This document shows positions 9,894-21,175 of a stretch of 64,000 nucleotides of DNA, in pieces. Numbering within the stretch: position 1 is the first letter of the stretch; each line of letters begins with the position of its first letter. The notes under the pieces are model-generated. The model worked only from the letters and a program-made list of their open reading frames with translations, had not been told where the DNA came from and made no database searches. This DNA is from Crotalaria pallida (lineage: Eukaryota; Streptophyta; Magnoliopsida; Fabales; Fabaceae), in NCBI GenBank assembly GCA_037953625.1, contig CM075649.1, forward strand, positions 105,653,290 to 105,717,289, given 5' to 3'. The position numbers and the translations under genes are program-made.

Positions 9894-12800
9894 CTAACTG
9901 TAATATCCTTTGAGCTTCGCCACATTCCATGAGTTGTTGATAGGAGCTCCCGATAGAGTTTCAAGTTTGTAGGCTCCTATCCCGGTTTTGAATGTGACTC
10001 GGTATGGTCCTTCCCAGCTTTGGGCCAGTTTTCCGTCCTTTGCATTCTTAAGACCAATATCCGCCCTTCTCAAGACAAGGTCACCTACCTCGAACTCTCT
10101 GGGGTTAACCGAGCGATTATATCCCTTCGCTTGCATCCTTTTAGCGTGCTTTTCTCGCTCGGCAGCCAAGTCCCTGACCTCCTTCGACAAAACAAGATCC
10201 TCACACAGCAAAGTTTTGTTTAGAGGATTTGGCTGCTGCATAGCTCGGAAAGAAGGGATAATTTTTTCAATGGGGATGACTGCATCGCAACCGTAAGTGA
10301 GCCGATAGGGTGTTTCACCTGTTGAAGTTTGGATGGTGGTGCGATATGACGAAAGCACCTCATGCAAGTTTTCCACCCAATTCCCTTTTGCTCCATCAAG
10401 TCTTCTCTTGATCCCTTGAATGATGGACCTGTTTACTGATTCCACCTGGCCGTTGGTTTGAGGATGCTCAACCGAAGAGAAGTAATGTTTAATATCCAAA
10501 GCACTGACCAAATCTTGGAACGCCCTTGCCGCAAACTGGGTTCCATTGTCGGTTACCAATATCTGTGGCACCCCAAATCGAGCCACAACTTGCCTCTCAA
10601 AAAACTTTTGCACCTTTGCCGAGGATATGGTTGCCAAAGGCTCGGCCTCAACCCATTTTGTAAAATAGTCTATGGCCACGATCACCCACTTCAACTGTCC
10701 TGGTGCGGTTGGGAACTGCCCAATTAAATCCATTCCCCATTGGTAAAAGAGATAGAGAGATGAAAGAGAATGAAGTTCCTCGGCTGGTTTCTGATAAACG
10801 TCACTGTGAAATTGGCATTTATCACACCTTTTCACATGGTCTATCGCATCTTGTTGAAGGGTAGGCCAGTAGTACCCTGCCCTTCGGACTTTTCTAGCCA
10901 GTGACTTCCCTCCAATGTGGTGGCTGCCTATTCCTCCATGAACTTCTTCTAGTGCCAGCTTTGCTTTGGCGGGGTCGAGACACCTGAGCATTGGACCGTT
11001 GACCCCTCGGCGAAAGAGTACTCCCTCAGCCAGTGCAAATTGAGATGCCTTCCTGACAAGTTTCCTAGCTTCCACCAAGTCGGTCGGCAAGGTCCCTTGT
11101 TCCAAATAGCTTGCAATTGGGCTAATCCAGCTTGAATCCAGTGATATGGAGAGGACAACGCTAGGTCCATGCACCATTTCCTGAATTAAACTCTTATTGT
11201 TTTCAGAGTTTTTTGTTGAGGCGAGTTTGGAAAGAATATCCGCTCGGCTATTGCTTTCCCTCGGTATGTGACAGATTTCGACTTTCACAAATTCGGATGA
11301 TAAGAATCTTACTTTTTCCAAGTATTTTTGAAGGATTGGCTCCTTCGCCTGATATTCACCCTTGACCTGTGATAGAACCAATTGAGAGTCGCTGAGAATT
11401 TTCACCTCTCGGGCTCCCACTTCTTTTGCCATCCTCAATCCCGCCAAAACAGCTTCATACTCTGCCTGATTGTTGGATGTTGAAAATCCGAACTTCAAGG
11501 AGTATTCAAGGGTGACTCCCTCGGAGTTCTCCAGAATTATTCCTGCTCCTGCCCCCATCTTATTGCTCGATCCATCCACATAGATGTTCCAATCCGAGTT
11601 TGAGCTCGTCAATGGCTCAGTGAACTCGTTAAGGAAATCAGCCAAGGCCTGAGACTTCATCGCCTTTCTCGGTTCGAAAGTTATTTCAAACTCAGAAAGC
11701 TCGATAGCCCACGTCACCATCCTTCCAGCCAAATCAGGTTTCTGCAATATTTGTCGGATCGGTTGAGCCGTTCTGACTGTGATGCGATGGCTGTGGAAAT
11801 ATTGGCGCAATCGCCTGGCAGTTATTACTAAACAGAAGGCTAATTTCTCCACTTTTTGATATCTGATTTCCGGTCCCTGGAGAGCTCGACTCACAAAATA
11901 AACCGGAGACTCTTTACCTGATTCCTCCCGTACCAAGACCGAACTTACCACAGAATCTCCAACCGACAAATAAAGGAAAAGAGTTTCGCCATGGCTCGGA
12001 CTAGACAAAATGGGAGGCGATGCCAAATAATGTTTAAGGTCAGTAAAGGCCTTTTCACATTCTTCATCCCATTCAAACATCTCCTCCTTCTCTTTCCTCA
12101 GCAGCTTGTACCATGGAAGGGCCTCTCTAGCTGACTGAGACAGAAACCTTGAAAGAGCTGCGACCCGACCTGTTAGCTGCTGAACCTCTTTGATGTTCGA
12201 GGGACTTTTCATCTCCAAAATGGCTCTGCACTTGTCCGGATTGGCCTCTATTCCACGCTCTGTAAGCATAAACCCGTGGAATGATCCTGCCGGAACTCCG
12301 AATGTGCATTTTTCCGGGTTCAGCCTCATATCAAACTGTCTCACCCTTCCTAAGATTTCTTTTAAGTCTTTTGCATGATCTTCCTCTTTTAAACTTTTCG
12401 CAATCATATCGTCTATATAAACCTCCATCCTCGGCCCAATCAGAGAACCAAAAACCTTATTCATCATGCGCTGGTAAGTTGCCCCAGCGTTCTTCAATCC
12501 GAACGGCATGACATTATAGCAATAAGTAGCGTTTTCTGTGATAAACGAGGTTTTTACCTGGTCCGGGGGATACATTGGGATCTGATTGTATCCCGAGTAA
12601 GCATCCATAAAGGACAACCTTTGATAGCCAGCCGAACTATCCACCAATTTATCGATGCATGGTAGTGGGTACTGATCCTTCGGGCACATCTTGTTGAGAT
12701 TTGTGTAGTCCACGCACATCCTCCATTTCCCGTTGGACTTCTTGACTAGCACAGGATTGGCCAACCAATCAGTGTATACCACCTCTCTAATAAATCCAGC

Positions 12801-13382
12801 TTCTAAAAGCTCAGCTACCTTCTCATCAGTCGCTTGCGCTTTCTCAGTTCCGACCCTTCTCTTCTTCTGACATACTGGCTTGGCGCCAGGATATACACTC
12901 AACTTGTGGCAGATGAAGTTAGGATCGATTCCCAGCATGTCTGCTGAGGTCCATGCAAACAAATCCTTGTTTTCAATTAGAAGTTCAGTAAGCTCTTTTT
13001 CTAGCTTTTCCGACAGGCCAACCCCTATCTTGACGTAGTGAGATGGCTCGGGGCCGAGGATTACTTTTTTAAAGTTCCCTTGCAGAGTTGGTCGAGTTTC
13101 ATCCTCTTCTCTGACGTCAAGATCGGCCAAGTTGACGCTTCCTTTATTCAATGGTTCCTTCATAATTTTCTCATCATCTAGTTTCAGCTTTGCCAAACTG
13201 ATGTTATAGCATTTTCGGGCCAACTCCTGATCAGACCGTACTGTTACTACCTTGTCATCCGACCCTGGAAACTTCATGGCCAAATGCACTGTCGAAACGA
13301 CGGCACCGAAAGATTGGAGTGCTGTTCTTCCGAAGATAGCGTTATAGGCCGAGGGAGCTTGGACAACGAGCCACTTTACCAT
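9894..13382 (-). CDS. pol: Tat-1 Pol: RT, RNase H, second RNase H, integrase
   Basis: 1162 codons open, starting inside the protease domain because of the upstream stop at 13389. Protease C-terminal end (AIFGRTALQSFGAVVSTVHL); reverse transcriptase with catalytic YIDD near residue 319; native RNase H (about 450-590); second RNase H with YVDGSS near 599 and NNQAEYEAVLAGL; integrase with a zinc finger (GSHHIGG...CDKCQFH), catalytic D in AIDYFTKWVE (about 900), D in LVTDNGTQF, E in HPQTNGQVESVNR (about 975), and C-terminal GPYRVTFKTG. All catalytic positions look kept. It cannot be made as a normal Gag-Pol because the upstream gag and protease are broken. It is clearly homologous to the Tat-2 pol at 30669. 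Confidence 0.93.
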   Translation of the reverse strand: MVKWLVVQAPSAYNAIFGRTALQSFGAVVSTVHLAMKFPGSDDKVVTVRSDQELARKCYNISLAKLKLDDEKIMKEPLNKGSVNLADLDVREEDETRPTLQGNFKKVILGPEPSHYVKIGVGLSEKLEKELTELLIENKDLFAWTSADMLGIDPNFICHKLSVYPGAKPVCQKKRRVGTEKAQATDEKVAELLEAGFIREVVYTDWLANPVLVKKSNGKWRMCVDYTNLNKMCPKDQYPLPCIDKLVDSSAGYQRLSFMDAYSGYNQIPMYPPDQVKTSFITENATYCYNVMPFGLKNAGATYQRMMNKVFGSLIGPRMEVYIDDMIAKSLKEEDHAKDLKEILGRVRQFDMRLNPEKCTFGVPAGSFHGFMLTERGIEANPDKCRAILEMKSPSNIKEVQQLTGRVAALSRFLSQSAREALPWYKLLRKEKEEMFEWDEECEKAFTDLKHYLASPPILSSPSHGETLFLYLSVGDSVVSSVLVREESGKESPVYFVSRALQGPEIRYQKVEKLAFCLVITARRLRQYFHSHRITVRTAQPIRQILQKPDLAGRMVTWAIELSEFEITFEPRKAMKSQALADFLNEFTEPLTSSNSDWNIYVDGSSNKMGAGAGIILENSEGVTLEYSLKFGFSTSNNQAEYEAVLAGLRMAKEVGAREVKILSDSQLVLSQVKGEYQAKEPILQKYLEKVRFLSSEFVKVEICHIPRESNSRADILSKLASTKNSENNKSLIQEMVHGPSVVLSISLDSSWISPIASYLEQGTLPTDLVEARKLVRKASQFALAEGVLFRRGVNGPMLRCLDPAKAKLALEEVHGGIGSHHIGGKSLARKVRRAGYYWPTLQQDAIDHVKRCDKCQFHSDVYQKPAEELHSLSSLYLFYQWGMDLIGQFPTAPGQLKWVIVAIDYFTKWVEAEPLATISSAKVQKFFERQVVARFGVPQILVTDNGTQFAARAFQDLVSALDIKHYFSSVEHPQTNGQVESVNRSIIQGIKRRLDGAKGNWVENLHEVLSSYRTTIQTSTGETPYRLTYGCDAVIPIEKIIPSFRAMQQPNPLNKTLLCEDLVLSKEVRDLAAEREKHAKRMQAKGYNRSVNPREFEVGDLVLRRADIGLKNAKDGKLAQSWEGPYRVTFKTGIGAYKLETLSGAPINNSWNVAKLKGYYS

Positions 13383-13388
13383 TTCCGT

Positions 13389-13902
13389 TCAGGCGGAAGG
13401 TGGTTCACCCATTGTCACTGGGAGGTGGATATGGCCTAATGGAACGATTGAGTGTCCCGTGAAGCCGATCAAGCTTCCCTCGAATGGAGTAAGATCTGAC
13501 CTTTTCAACTTCAATTTCTCAAACAGATCAAGGAACATGATGTCCGCCGAACTCCCTTGATCAACGAGAATTCTTCTTACTTCATAGTTGCCCATCCGAA
13601 CTGTGACGACCATTGGATCATTATGGTCTTGCAGGATGTCTTCAAAGTCTTCATCACTAAAACTGATTACAATGTTCTTCTTTCTTGGTTTCTGAATCGG
13701 TCGGCTTGCCACCGAAAGAACTTGCCCCACGTATTTTGTTGCGGTCACACCTCTTTTCCCCACCACCAACAAATCCTCCAGCAATAGTACCGATAAGAAA
13801 GTCATTTGCTTTTTCGGATTGTTGTATTGGGGCTCCGCTTGCAGGTGGTGAAGGACTTTTATTCCTCTTCTGTTCGGTTTTAGGAGGCGAGGGGCTTTTC
13901 CT
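13389..13902 (-). pseudogene. Tat-1 protease segment, broken at both ends
   Basis: Contains the aspartic protease core VDQGSSADIMF and GFTGHS. A TGA at 13389-13391 interrupts it; the intact Tat-2 copy has CGA (Arg) at the same codon, so this is a C-to-T change at a CpG. The linker motif TIAGGFVGGGEKR is in the gag frame, while the following KYVGQVL is in the protease frame, which places a frameshift at about 13745-13790. Confidence 0.85.
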
Positions 13903-15591
13903 TCAAGATCGCTTGCGCAAGGCTTCCCCGATGTAATGCTGAAGCTTGCCATCCCTTACCATCTCTTCAATTAGATCTTTCAGTTGGATACATTGGTCGG
14001 TGGTATGCCCCCATCCACCATGGTGATCGCAATATTTCGATTTATCCTTTTGGGCCGCCTTTCTTAAGGCTGGTGGCCGAGTAATATTGCGCATTTCAGT
14101 ATGCATGGTCTCACGAAGGATTTGACTCCTCGGGACCGTTAATTGAGTGTATTCCTCGTACCTGCCTTTGGGAGGCAGTTTATCACCTCTTTCTTGTTCC
14201 CTCTTGTCTTTCCTTCCTCTTTCCCGAAAACGATCATTCTGATGAGCCTCGTTTTGGCGAGGCCGTTGCTCCTGTCGTCCTTCAGTACCCCTTGCCGCAG
14301 TGCTTATCCTTCGGAACTCCTCTAGGTTGACATATTTCCTGGATCTTTCTCTAAGTTCTGCCATGTTATGAGGTGGTTCCCCGATCAAACAATCTTTGAA
14401 ATCTCCGTCCAACAATCCCTGAGTAAGTAGGAGAACGGATACCCCCGACTGTAAACCAGATATGCCACTGGCCTCTTGTTGATACCGAGCCAGGTAGTCG
14501 CGTAAAGACTCGCTAGGTCTTTGTGAGACTTCAGCTAAAGAATGATCTGACTTGGGCTATGACATGCTTGCTGTATATCGATTGAGGAAAACCCTCCGAA
14601 GCTCAGCCCAAGAACTGATGGAATTTGCCGGTAGGGAATTGAACCATCTCAGCGGCGCCGGGCCTAGCGTCATTGAGAAAGCTCGGCATTTCATTTCATC
14701 TTCTCCTCCATAAAACATCATGGAAGACTCATAAGATGCAATGTGATCCATCGGGTCAGTCGTCCCATTATAGCGAGAGACGTTCTGATGGCCCATGAAA
14801 GCTTGTGGAGTCCGAAATGCCATGATTGCGGCTGTGAACGGGTGTCCCGGATGCGGTTCAGCAGTAGCAGGTTCGGCAGCCTCATTCGAAGTAAGGGGTG
14901 GAGGCAAGGGAAGGTTACTTGGGTTGCCAAGGGCCATGCGAGTGCCTTGTTCGGCAAGCCTAGCCATGCTTTGCTGCTGTAAAGTCGCGATAGCTTGGTT
15001 TTGCTTTTTGATTAATGAAGTTTGAGTCCTCAAAATTTCCATAATTGACTCTTCTCTTCTCCTAGCCGAGGAGGTCGTCATGTAAGATCTTCCCTGAGAC
15101 TCGGAACGTTCACCACCCTGAAGTGTTCCAAAGCGTCCTCTAGTAAATTGCGGTACTCCCCTAAACAAGGGTATTTCTCTACCAGACCGCTCGGTTCGGG
15201 AGTTTTCTCGAACATGACGTTCAGCTCGTCGCTCCTCCCTAGTTCGGGATCCAGCAGGGGCTCTTCTAGACTGGTGTGGTCCAGAATCCGCAGTATCACG
15301 CCATTCCGACACATGACCATCAGAAACACGACGTGGCTGAGAACGTCGTTCATGGCCCTCCATAGCCGGAATGACGGCGGCTTGCGGTTGGACCTGAGGA
15401 ACAGGCGGATCAGCAGGGTGGACCACTGGAGGAACTTGGGGGCTCTCAACCTGATTACCCTCAGGGGGGGCCAGTCTGTCCCTAACATTCCTGCCAGCAG
15501 CATTCCTAGGTCCGACATTCTTTGGTGGTCTTCCTCTAAGGCGACGACGGAGATCACCTCCTCCTTGGTTGTCATCGTCGTTGTTTGCCAT
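13903..15591 (-). pseudogene. Tat-1 gag with nonsense codons
   Basis: Start at ATG 15591 (MANNDDDNQGGGDLRRRL); the frame is open upstream only through primer-binding-site sequence. N-terminal arginine-rich region, then a Ty3-type capsid (HPFTAAIMAF, DPMDHIASYE, LRWFNSLPANSISSWAELRR), then a zinc knuckle variant CDHHGGWGHTTDQC near 14000. A TAG at 14557-14559 stands where Tat-2 has Gln, and the frame continues after it to a TGA at 13903-13905, after which the same frame still encodes gag-like linker (RKSPSPPKTEQKR). That TGA probably arose from CGA. Gag would form the particle; this copy is not functional. Confidence 0.88.
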
Positions 15592-15628
15592 TTCGTGCAG
15601 TGAGCGGTGGGAATACTGGTTATTCGTT

Positions 15629-15644
15629 CCCACAGACGGCGCCA
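15629..15644 (-). other. Primer-binding site of Tat-1
   Basis: The minus strand reads TGGCGCCGTCTGTGGG, one base inside the LTR edge. Tat-2 has the identical 16-mer at 36461-36476. I do not assign the tRNA. Confidence 0.88.
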
Positions 15645-15645
15645 A

Positions 15646-16293
15646 TGTAGTGTCCTTGAACACTTTATGTCCTTAACCCTCTGAGCCCTCAGGATTATGG
15701 TAATCAGGAGTTCACCAGGAGGTCAAGTATCTATGTATGACCTTATGGTTTTTCTGCAGTTCCAGTTGGGAAAGGCAGGATCTCCCCAGTCAACAAGTGT
15801 GTGCAGAGTGTCAACTTAGGGATGAGAGTACGTACCTGAAACCCTAGCTATTGTGAGCTATTTATAGGGTTTGGAGGAAGTTGATGTGGGCCGTATGGGC
15901 CTCGTATCAAGGTGAGCTGAACCGGGATTCTGTGAGGGAATATAGGAGATTTATTCCCTTAGAGTCCGAATAGGATCAGCTCACGATCCCATGTAGAGGC
16001 TGTTGCGAGATTCTAGGAGATATGGGTGGAAGTGATAGGAAGCCTTGGTGAGAGTGAGTCAACCTACCAGCCGACGTTATGTCTCGGTTCTAGAATCCCG
16101 AGCCGATAGAGTGAAGACCGTTGTTGAGGCTCGGTCCCATAAAGTCCGAGCCTGGTTTTTTCGTACGCTCGAAATGAACGTGTCCGAGCGTGGGACGTTT
16201 AAGCAAACCGAGGGAAAGGTCCTTGGAAAATCCTTTATATAGGACTATAGTTTTTATACGGTCGGCAGACCCTACAAATATCGGGATGTTACA
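15646..16293 (-). repeat. 5' LTR of Tat-1 (about 648 bp)
   Basis: Plus-strand start TGTAGTGTCC directly after the primer-binding site. The outer end is placed at GATGTTACA (16293), the best TG...CA match; with no second LTR in the window the outer edge is less sure. It contains a minus-strand TATA box at about 15859. Confidence 0.65.
15856..15869 (-). promoter_or_regulatory. Putative TATA box of Tat-1 LTR
   Basis: Minus strand CCCTATAAATAGCTC. A similar motif sits at the corresponding place of the Tat-2 LTRs (CCTATAAGTAGCTC) and the Tat-3 LTR (CCTATAAATAGG). Confidence 0.6.
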
Positions 16294-17327
16294 GTTTGAA
16301 GGGGAGGACCATGAAGTTTGGGGTTTGAAGGGGAAGATGAAGGGATATGGGGTTTGGCGGGAAGAATAAGACGAAAGGGATTTGGGCACTAGAACTCTTT
16401 TTTGACCCCATTTTAATAGTTGACCTCAAAAAATAATTTTTTCTCGAGATACTCTTGTATATGTATTTTTTTTCTTTTTTATGATTCGTACATTAAGGGT
16501 ATAGTCTACGAATTTTAAAATTACACATTCGCTTATATCTTGGAGTAATGATGTTGTTGCTCATTACGTTAGGGGTTAGTGTATGTGTAACTTTTCATGT
16601 GCGCTGACCCAAAAGCGTATAACAAAAAAAATAACTTTTTTACCTAGTACGCTAATCCAATTTGTTACTCCATCTGTTTCATATGTAGTATACCCATTCC
16701 CCTTTTTCTCTCCTTCCATCGTCCCCTTTCCACTGCTAAAATAGAAAAGTTTTCTCCTCTCTGTTATTGAGATATCATCTACATAACAAGGCAGTGTCTA
16801 CCATGCGCATGAATGAGTTTCATTTTCATTTTGGTGCGGTAAAAAAGTGAAACCTGGGCACAGTAAAAAAAAATTTACCTCACATGATGGGGCTTTAATT
16901 TGTTTTACTTTAATTCACACGGGTTCAACCCTAGCAGCTGGATCACACATTCTCATGAGTACATCTCCTCCGTTTATTTATTTCTTAACAACGGTCTATA
17001 TTTCTTCTAATTTTACTTGTTACCTAGATCAATGACGTGGCAACTACCACAAAGCCTTTATTTCACCCATTCATATCCGTTCATATATGGCTATGCTTAG
17101 AACATCTTCACCCATGAACGTAAATTTCGTTCATAAATTGATCCTACACATTATTTTTATTATTCTTCATATTTTTCCATACTTTAAGAACTACTATGAA
17201 CTTCAACCACATTTTCACTCCACCTATGAACCTATTTTTCGTTCATAAATGAGTCTCACTACATACCCCACACTCCTAATATTTTATTATAAATATAACC
17301 ATAATCAACTAACCAAAATATTTATTC
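16294..17327. other. Intergenic AT-rich DNA, no gene seen
   Basis: No homologous coding sequence recognised. A Stowaway-like end (TACTCCATCTGTTTC at about 16675) has no partner I can find. Confidence 0.6.
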
Positions 17328-17343
17328 AAAATATTTTTTTTTT

Positions 17344-18093
17344 GGTATAAGAAAAAATCTATTACCACTTGAAAATTTAACACAAAACTAATGGCCATTT
17401 AATGAAACTTTGCCACCTTCTAGGAAGGGATCAAAGATTTAAAAAATGCCAGATCAAAGAATAACTCTAATTCTATTTACAAGTACCTTATTAGACCAAT
17501 TAATGAACATAGGGTAACAAAAATTAACTCTAATAGCTATCTCCTGCTTGATACGTGTCACAATCACAGCCTTAGATTGAAGAGTGCCAGCAAACAATCT
17601 CTTGTTCCTTTCAGACCAGAGATTGTAGATCACACTTGCAAGCAAACAAAAGACCGTTCTTCTTCTCGTCTTGTCTGGAAAGGCTCGATTAATCCATCTA
17701 CTCCACCTCTGAAACTTGTAATGGAGATTATTAAGGCAAAACCAGCTGCAGCATTCTTCCAGAATCGATCGAGTCCAGCTGCATTCAAAAAAGAGGTGTT
17801 CATGCGACTCCACCTCCAACCCACAAAACACACAGAGCAAATCAGGTACATGCATTCTATCCTTCGTCTTTAATCGTTTGCGCATAGCCAACCAAACAAT
17901 GAATTGATGCTTAGGAACTGACACTTGATTCCAAACAAATCGAAACCAGGGCACAGATGGTAGAGGACCCACCAGGAATTTATAAGCACTGGAGATCGAA
18001 AATTCACCAGACTGAGCAAAAATCCAGGTATTATTCACAAACCCAGGCCTTAATTTATCTCTTACTTTGATTAATTGTTTCCAATGCCAGCTG
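17344..18093 (-). mobile_element. 5'-truncated LINE (L1-type) fragment
   Basis: Flanked by a perfect 16-bp direct repeat TCAAAATATTTTTTTT (17328-17343 and 18094-18109). On the minus strand the fragment begins CAGCTGGCATTGG, encodes the end of a plant LINE ORF2, and ends at the A-run of the duplication. Short length, loss of the 5' part and a long A-rich duplication are the hallmarks of target-primed reverse transcription. Confidence 0.9.
17454..18038 (-). pseudogene. LINE ORF2 C-terminus, reverse-transcriptase zinc-binding domain
   Basis: 194 codons open. The part FSISSAYKFL...WFRFVWNQVSVPKHQ, followed by CVFCGLEVESHEHLFFEC, matches the zf-RVT domain (PF13966) at the C-terminal end of plant L1-like ORF2. 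Similarity continues upstream of the first ATG to about 18093 (WHWKQLIKVRDKLRPG), where the element is truncated. Endonuclease and reverse transcriptase are missing, so this is a remnant. Confidence 0.9.
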
Positions 18094-18109
18094 TCAAAAT
18101 ATTTTTTTT

Positions 18110-19145
18110 ACACATATTCGTATATAGATTTATTAGAATATATCAATTTTGAATACAGTTTTTACTCAATATGGTTTTTTCAGAGCAAAGAGTAAAAAAA
18201 AAATTAATCCAAATCATAAAAACGAGTGCACACTAGTGAAAAAGAATATACATAGATTATTTTTGAATTGACTACATTTGAAAACAAGAAAAAAAAATTT
18301 AACCTTAATATTATTAATAAACGAAATTTTTACCTATATATTATAAATTAATACTAATTTTACTATTACAAAAATTAATTACAAAGGTTTAATGTTAATA
18401 TTTTTTTATTTATCTTATGTTAATAATTTAAATACAAATTTAAATAACATTGCTGATTTAATGCTTTTTCAAAATTTATTACTTATAATTCATCTCACTA
18501 ATACATGTATCACTCCGAATACATTTTTAACTGTTATTCAAATAATCAAATTGTTAAAAATGGTCTTAGGTCTACACCTTCCTTTCAAGTGTGTTAATAT
18601 GGTACAAATTTAATGTTGTAAATTAACTAATTTTTCGCATACAAAGGACATTGGCTCATTGTATCTAAACGTATTTTAGGAAACTTGCTATGGAAATGAA
18701 AAATATTTCATTAAGATAACATTTTTCTATCAATAATTTAAAAAAATAGCATTGGAAAAAAATTAAGTTGGATATAGGGAGTATTAATAAAGTATTAATT
18801 GCTCTTTCAAAATTGGATATAAATAACAAAAAAAACCACTCCATTACTCTTATATTTACAATCGGAGAAATTATTAATTACTTATGACCCATTTCGAGGA
18901 TTTTACGTTCATTAAGAAAGTATATTAATTTAGTTAATGGTATTCATAATTTAAATTTTGGATATATATTTACAAAATTACTCCTATTAATATTATTACA
19001 AATCTAAAAAATGTTAAATAAATAGGGGTATTTTTCAATATAAGTAATTAATGACCATTTAAATTTGGTATAGAGTCTTATAAATATGAACAAAAAAATT
19101 TGTCAAAAGGGTATTATTTTTGGGGACGGAGGGAATACAATTTAA
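18110..19145. other. Intergenic, very AT-rich, no gene seen
   Basis: Long A/T-rich stretches. A lone Stowaway-like end (GGGGACGGAGGGAATA at about 19120) has no clear partner. Confidence 0.6.
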
Positions 19146-19147
19146 TA

Positions 19148-19406
19148 CTCCCCCGGTCTCATTTTTAAGCAAAAAATACAAACTTCACACTTATTAAGGA
19201 AGTTAGTTGAGTGCATTTAATTTTCTCAAATTCATAAAAAAATAAACAAATTTAGTAAACATACATTGAGAATGAAATAAAAATTAAATGAGTCAACCAC
19301 TTTGTAGGGATATTTTAGGAATGATTGTATTGGGAATACAAAGTTAGTTAATTTTTGCTTATATTAGTGAAGTGTCTTTTTTGCTTATAATTGAGACCGA
19401 AAGGAG
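19148..19406. mobile_element. Stowaway MITE, 259 bp
   Basis: Ends CTCCCCCGGTCTCA... and ...TGAGACCGAAAGGAG form imperfect terminal inverted repeats extending inward about 40 bp (both include AAGCAAAAAA). TA lies on each side (19146-19147, 19407-19408). This fits the Tc1/mariner-derived Stowaway type. No coding capacity. Confidence 0.87.
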
Positions 19407-19408
19407 TA

Positions 19409-19690
19409 CTAAGCAATTGATATCTAAAGAAGAATGGACCAAGGATCCCACGTTACAAGTGTTGAAGGTAGCAGGGAGCCATATCGAACAGTTCACATTA
19501 TCATCTCATATATTCAACGACCAAGAAGTTGTGGTGCACGTGTACAATCAGAACATACAAAAAAAGCCGAGACAAAACTGAGCATGGTAAAACCCCGCCA
19601 ACTAAACATAATTCACATGCTCATGGTAAGCTGAAACCAAAACTGCGCATGTAAGACCCTACCCTTTGAGAAAACGAAAAGTTCATTTTT
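19409..19690. other. Short intergenic stretch, nothing recognised
   Basis: No gene or repeat recognised between the MITE and the Tat-3 LTR. Confidence 0.5.
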
Positions 19691-20143
19691 TGTAGTGTTT
19701 GTGGGATTTTCGTCCGACGCCTGCCGAACTGACGATGATGGATGGGGTGTGGGTAACGACAAGTTATGTGGTAATCTTGTAAAGGAAGTTGGCCTTTTTT
19801 TGTTATTTTTCGGTATTCGGATTGGAAAGCGTTTAAAAGCGGCAAGAAATAAAAACCGACGCCAAGAACACGACGTGATGAGGAATGTAAATGGAAAGCG
19901 ATTTAAAGTTTGCAGGAATGTAAATTGCAGGGAATTTAAAGTTGCGGGAATGTAAAGTGCAGGAAAGTAAAGTGCGATGAAAATTAAATTGGAAAGCGTA
20001 AAGACTGCATTGAATTTAAAAAGGGGTGGAAGGCTGAGGTTCTTTACAATGGCGTTTCTCCGTTTATCTGCTCTGGTGAGATGTGTAGGATTTTGGCCAA
20101 TGTGTGTCAACCTAGCAACCGACCCCGATTACAACCTAAGGAC

Positions 20144-20155
20144 TTCCTATTTATA
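20144..20155 (-). promoter_or_regulatory. Putative TATA box of Tat-3 LTR
   Basis: Minus strand CCTATAAATAGG, at a position like those in the other Tat LTRs. Confidence 0.55.
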
Positions 20156-21175
20156 GGCATAGGAATCCACTAAACTATTACAAATTATTTTCGCACGTTC
20201 TGCATAACTGCAGAAGCCACGATCTAAATAACTATCCACTACGCTATCCCCCACGATGTAACTGCCCATGTCGTGGTTTGGGCTTAATGGATATTCTGTC
20301 GAGCCTTGTGGTGACATCTTTGCTGAGATCCCTTCGGCAAACACTCTTCTTCGATCGCAATCAGTCAACTCTTGTCTAAGTCTCTTTGTTGCTCGAAGCA
20401 TTGGCGTTGTTGTGCTCCTGCCTTTTGGTTCTGGGATGCCCCTCGACATCAAGCTCATTTCGACAAATAGGTCGTTTGTCGGAATTGACTTTCGACCTAT
20501 TGTCGGCCTCAGATGCATTCGATTGGTATCGGTGACATGTACCTTGATTAACGATGTTTTACCACCAATCAACCAAAGAACTTGCATCCGACATTTCTAG
20601 TAGAATGCCATCAGAGGTCTTTTTCTTTCCCTCTTTAAATGGAAAAGACAGCCAAAATTCGACCCTAGCAGGGCACAAACCTTGGCTTATGAGGAATTAC
20701 AAAGGTTTCACCGAGGCTTATGTATCAAATTCAATGCTTCCTCCAACTCGGAGTTCTTACATTGATTTGATACATAGGGGGTGGTTCCTATGTAATACCG
20801 CATGTTTGGTCTTTCACCATTCATGAGGACAAGGAAGGTATTCGGAGCGAAAATTTCCCCACTTCCTCTTCAACTCCTGATTACCACAATCCCACATGTT
20901 TGATCTTTCATGAACTCAGGCTATGTGGGATTTGAATCTTTTCTCTTCCTTCCAAAATTCGTGAAGGTGAGCTTTGGCTTTTTCCATATTCTCTCATGGC
21001 TTTTCCAGTTTTCTGAGGTGGGGAATTTATAGCCATGGAAAGCATTAAATGCTCTCATAATTACTCTTCCGTTTCAAATGTTGACATGACTGCTCTGACT
21101 TCCTCTTTTCCCACGCCATTATACCTTCGACACAAACCTCTCCTTCCGTCTCTTCCTTCTATCGACACACGTACA

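Larger units (their letters stand above)
6896..16293 (-). mobile_element. Tat-1: Tat-lineage Ty3/gypsy retrotransposon, defective, 3' LTR missing from window
   Basis: Minus-strand gag-pol (15591 to 9894) with reverse transcriptase before integrase (Ty3/gypsy), two RNase H domains in tandem (Tat lineage), a convergent plus-strand extra gene (6921-9379), a primer-binding site and a 5' LTR (15646-16293). The element is cut at 6896 by Sirevirus-1, so its 3' LTR and the start of the extra gene lie left of the window. Three nonsense codons and one frameshift in gag-pol, plus one nonsense codon in the extra gene, make it non-autonomous. Confidence 0.9.

Noticed and set aside
9894..13382. Calling the primer tRNA of the Tat elements
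   Set aside because: The 16-base site is clear, but I could not match it to a specific tRNA without a tRNA set.
16670..16720. A second Stowaway MITE
   Set aside because: Only one end (TACTCCATCTG) is seen; no inverted partner with TA found. The same applies to the lone end near 19120.
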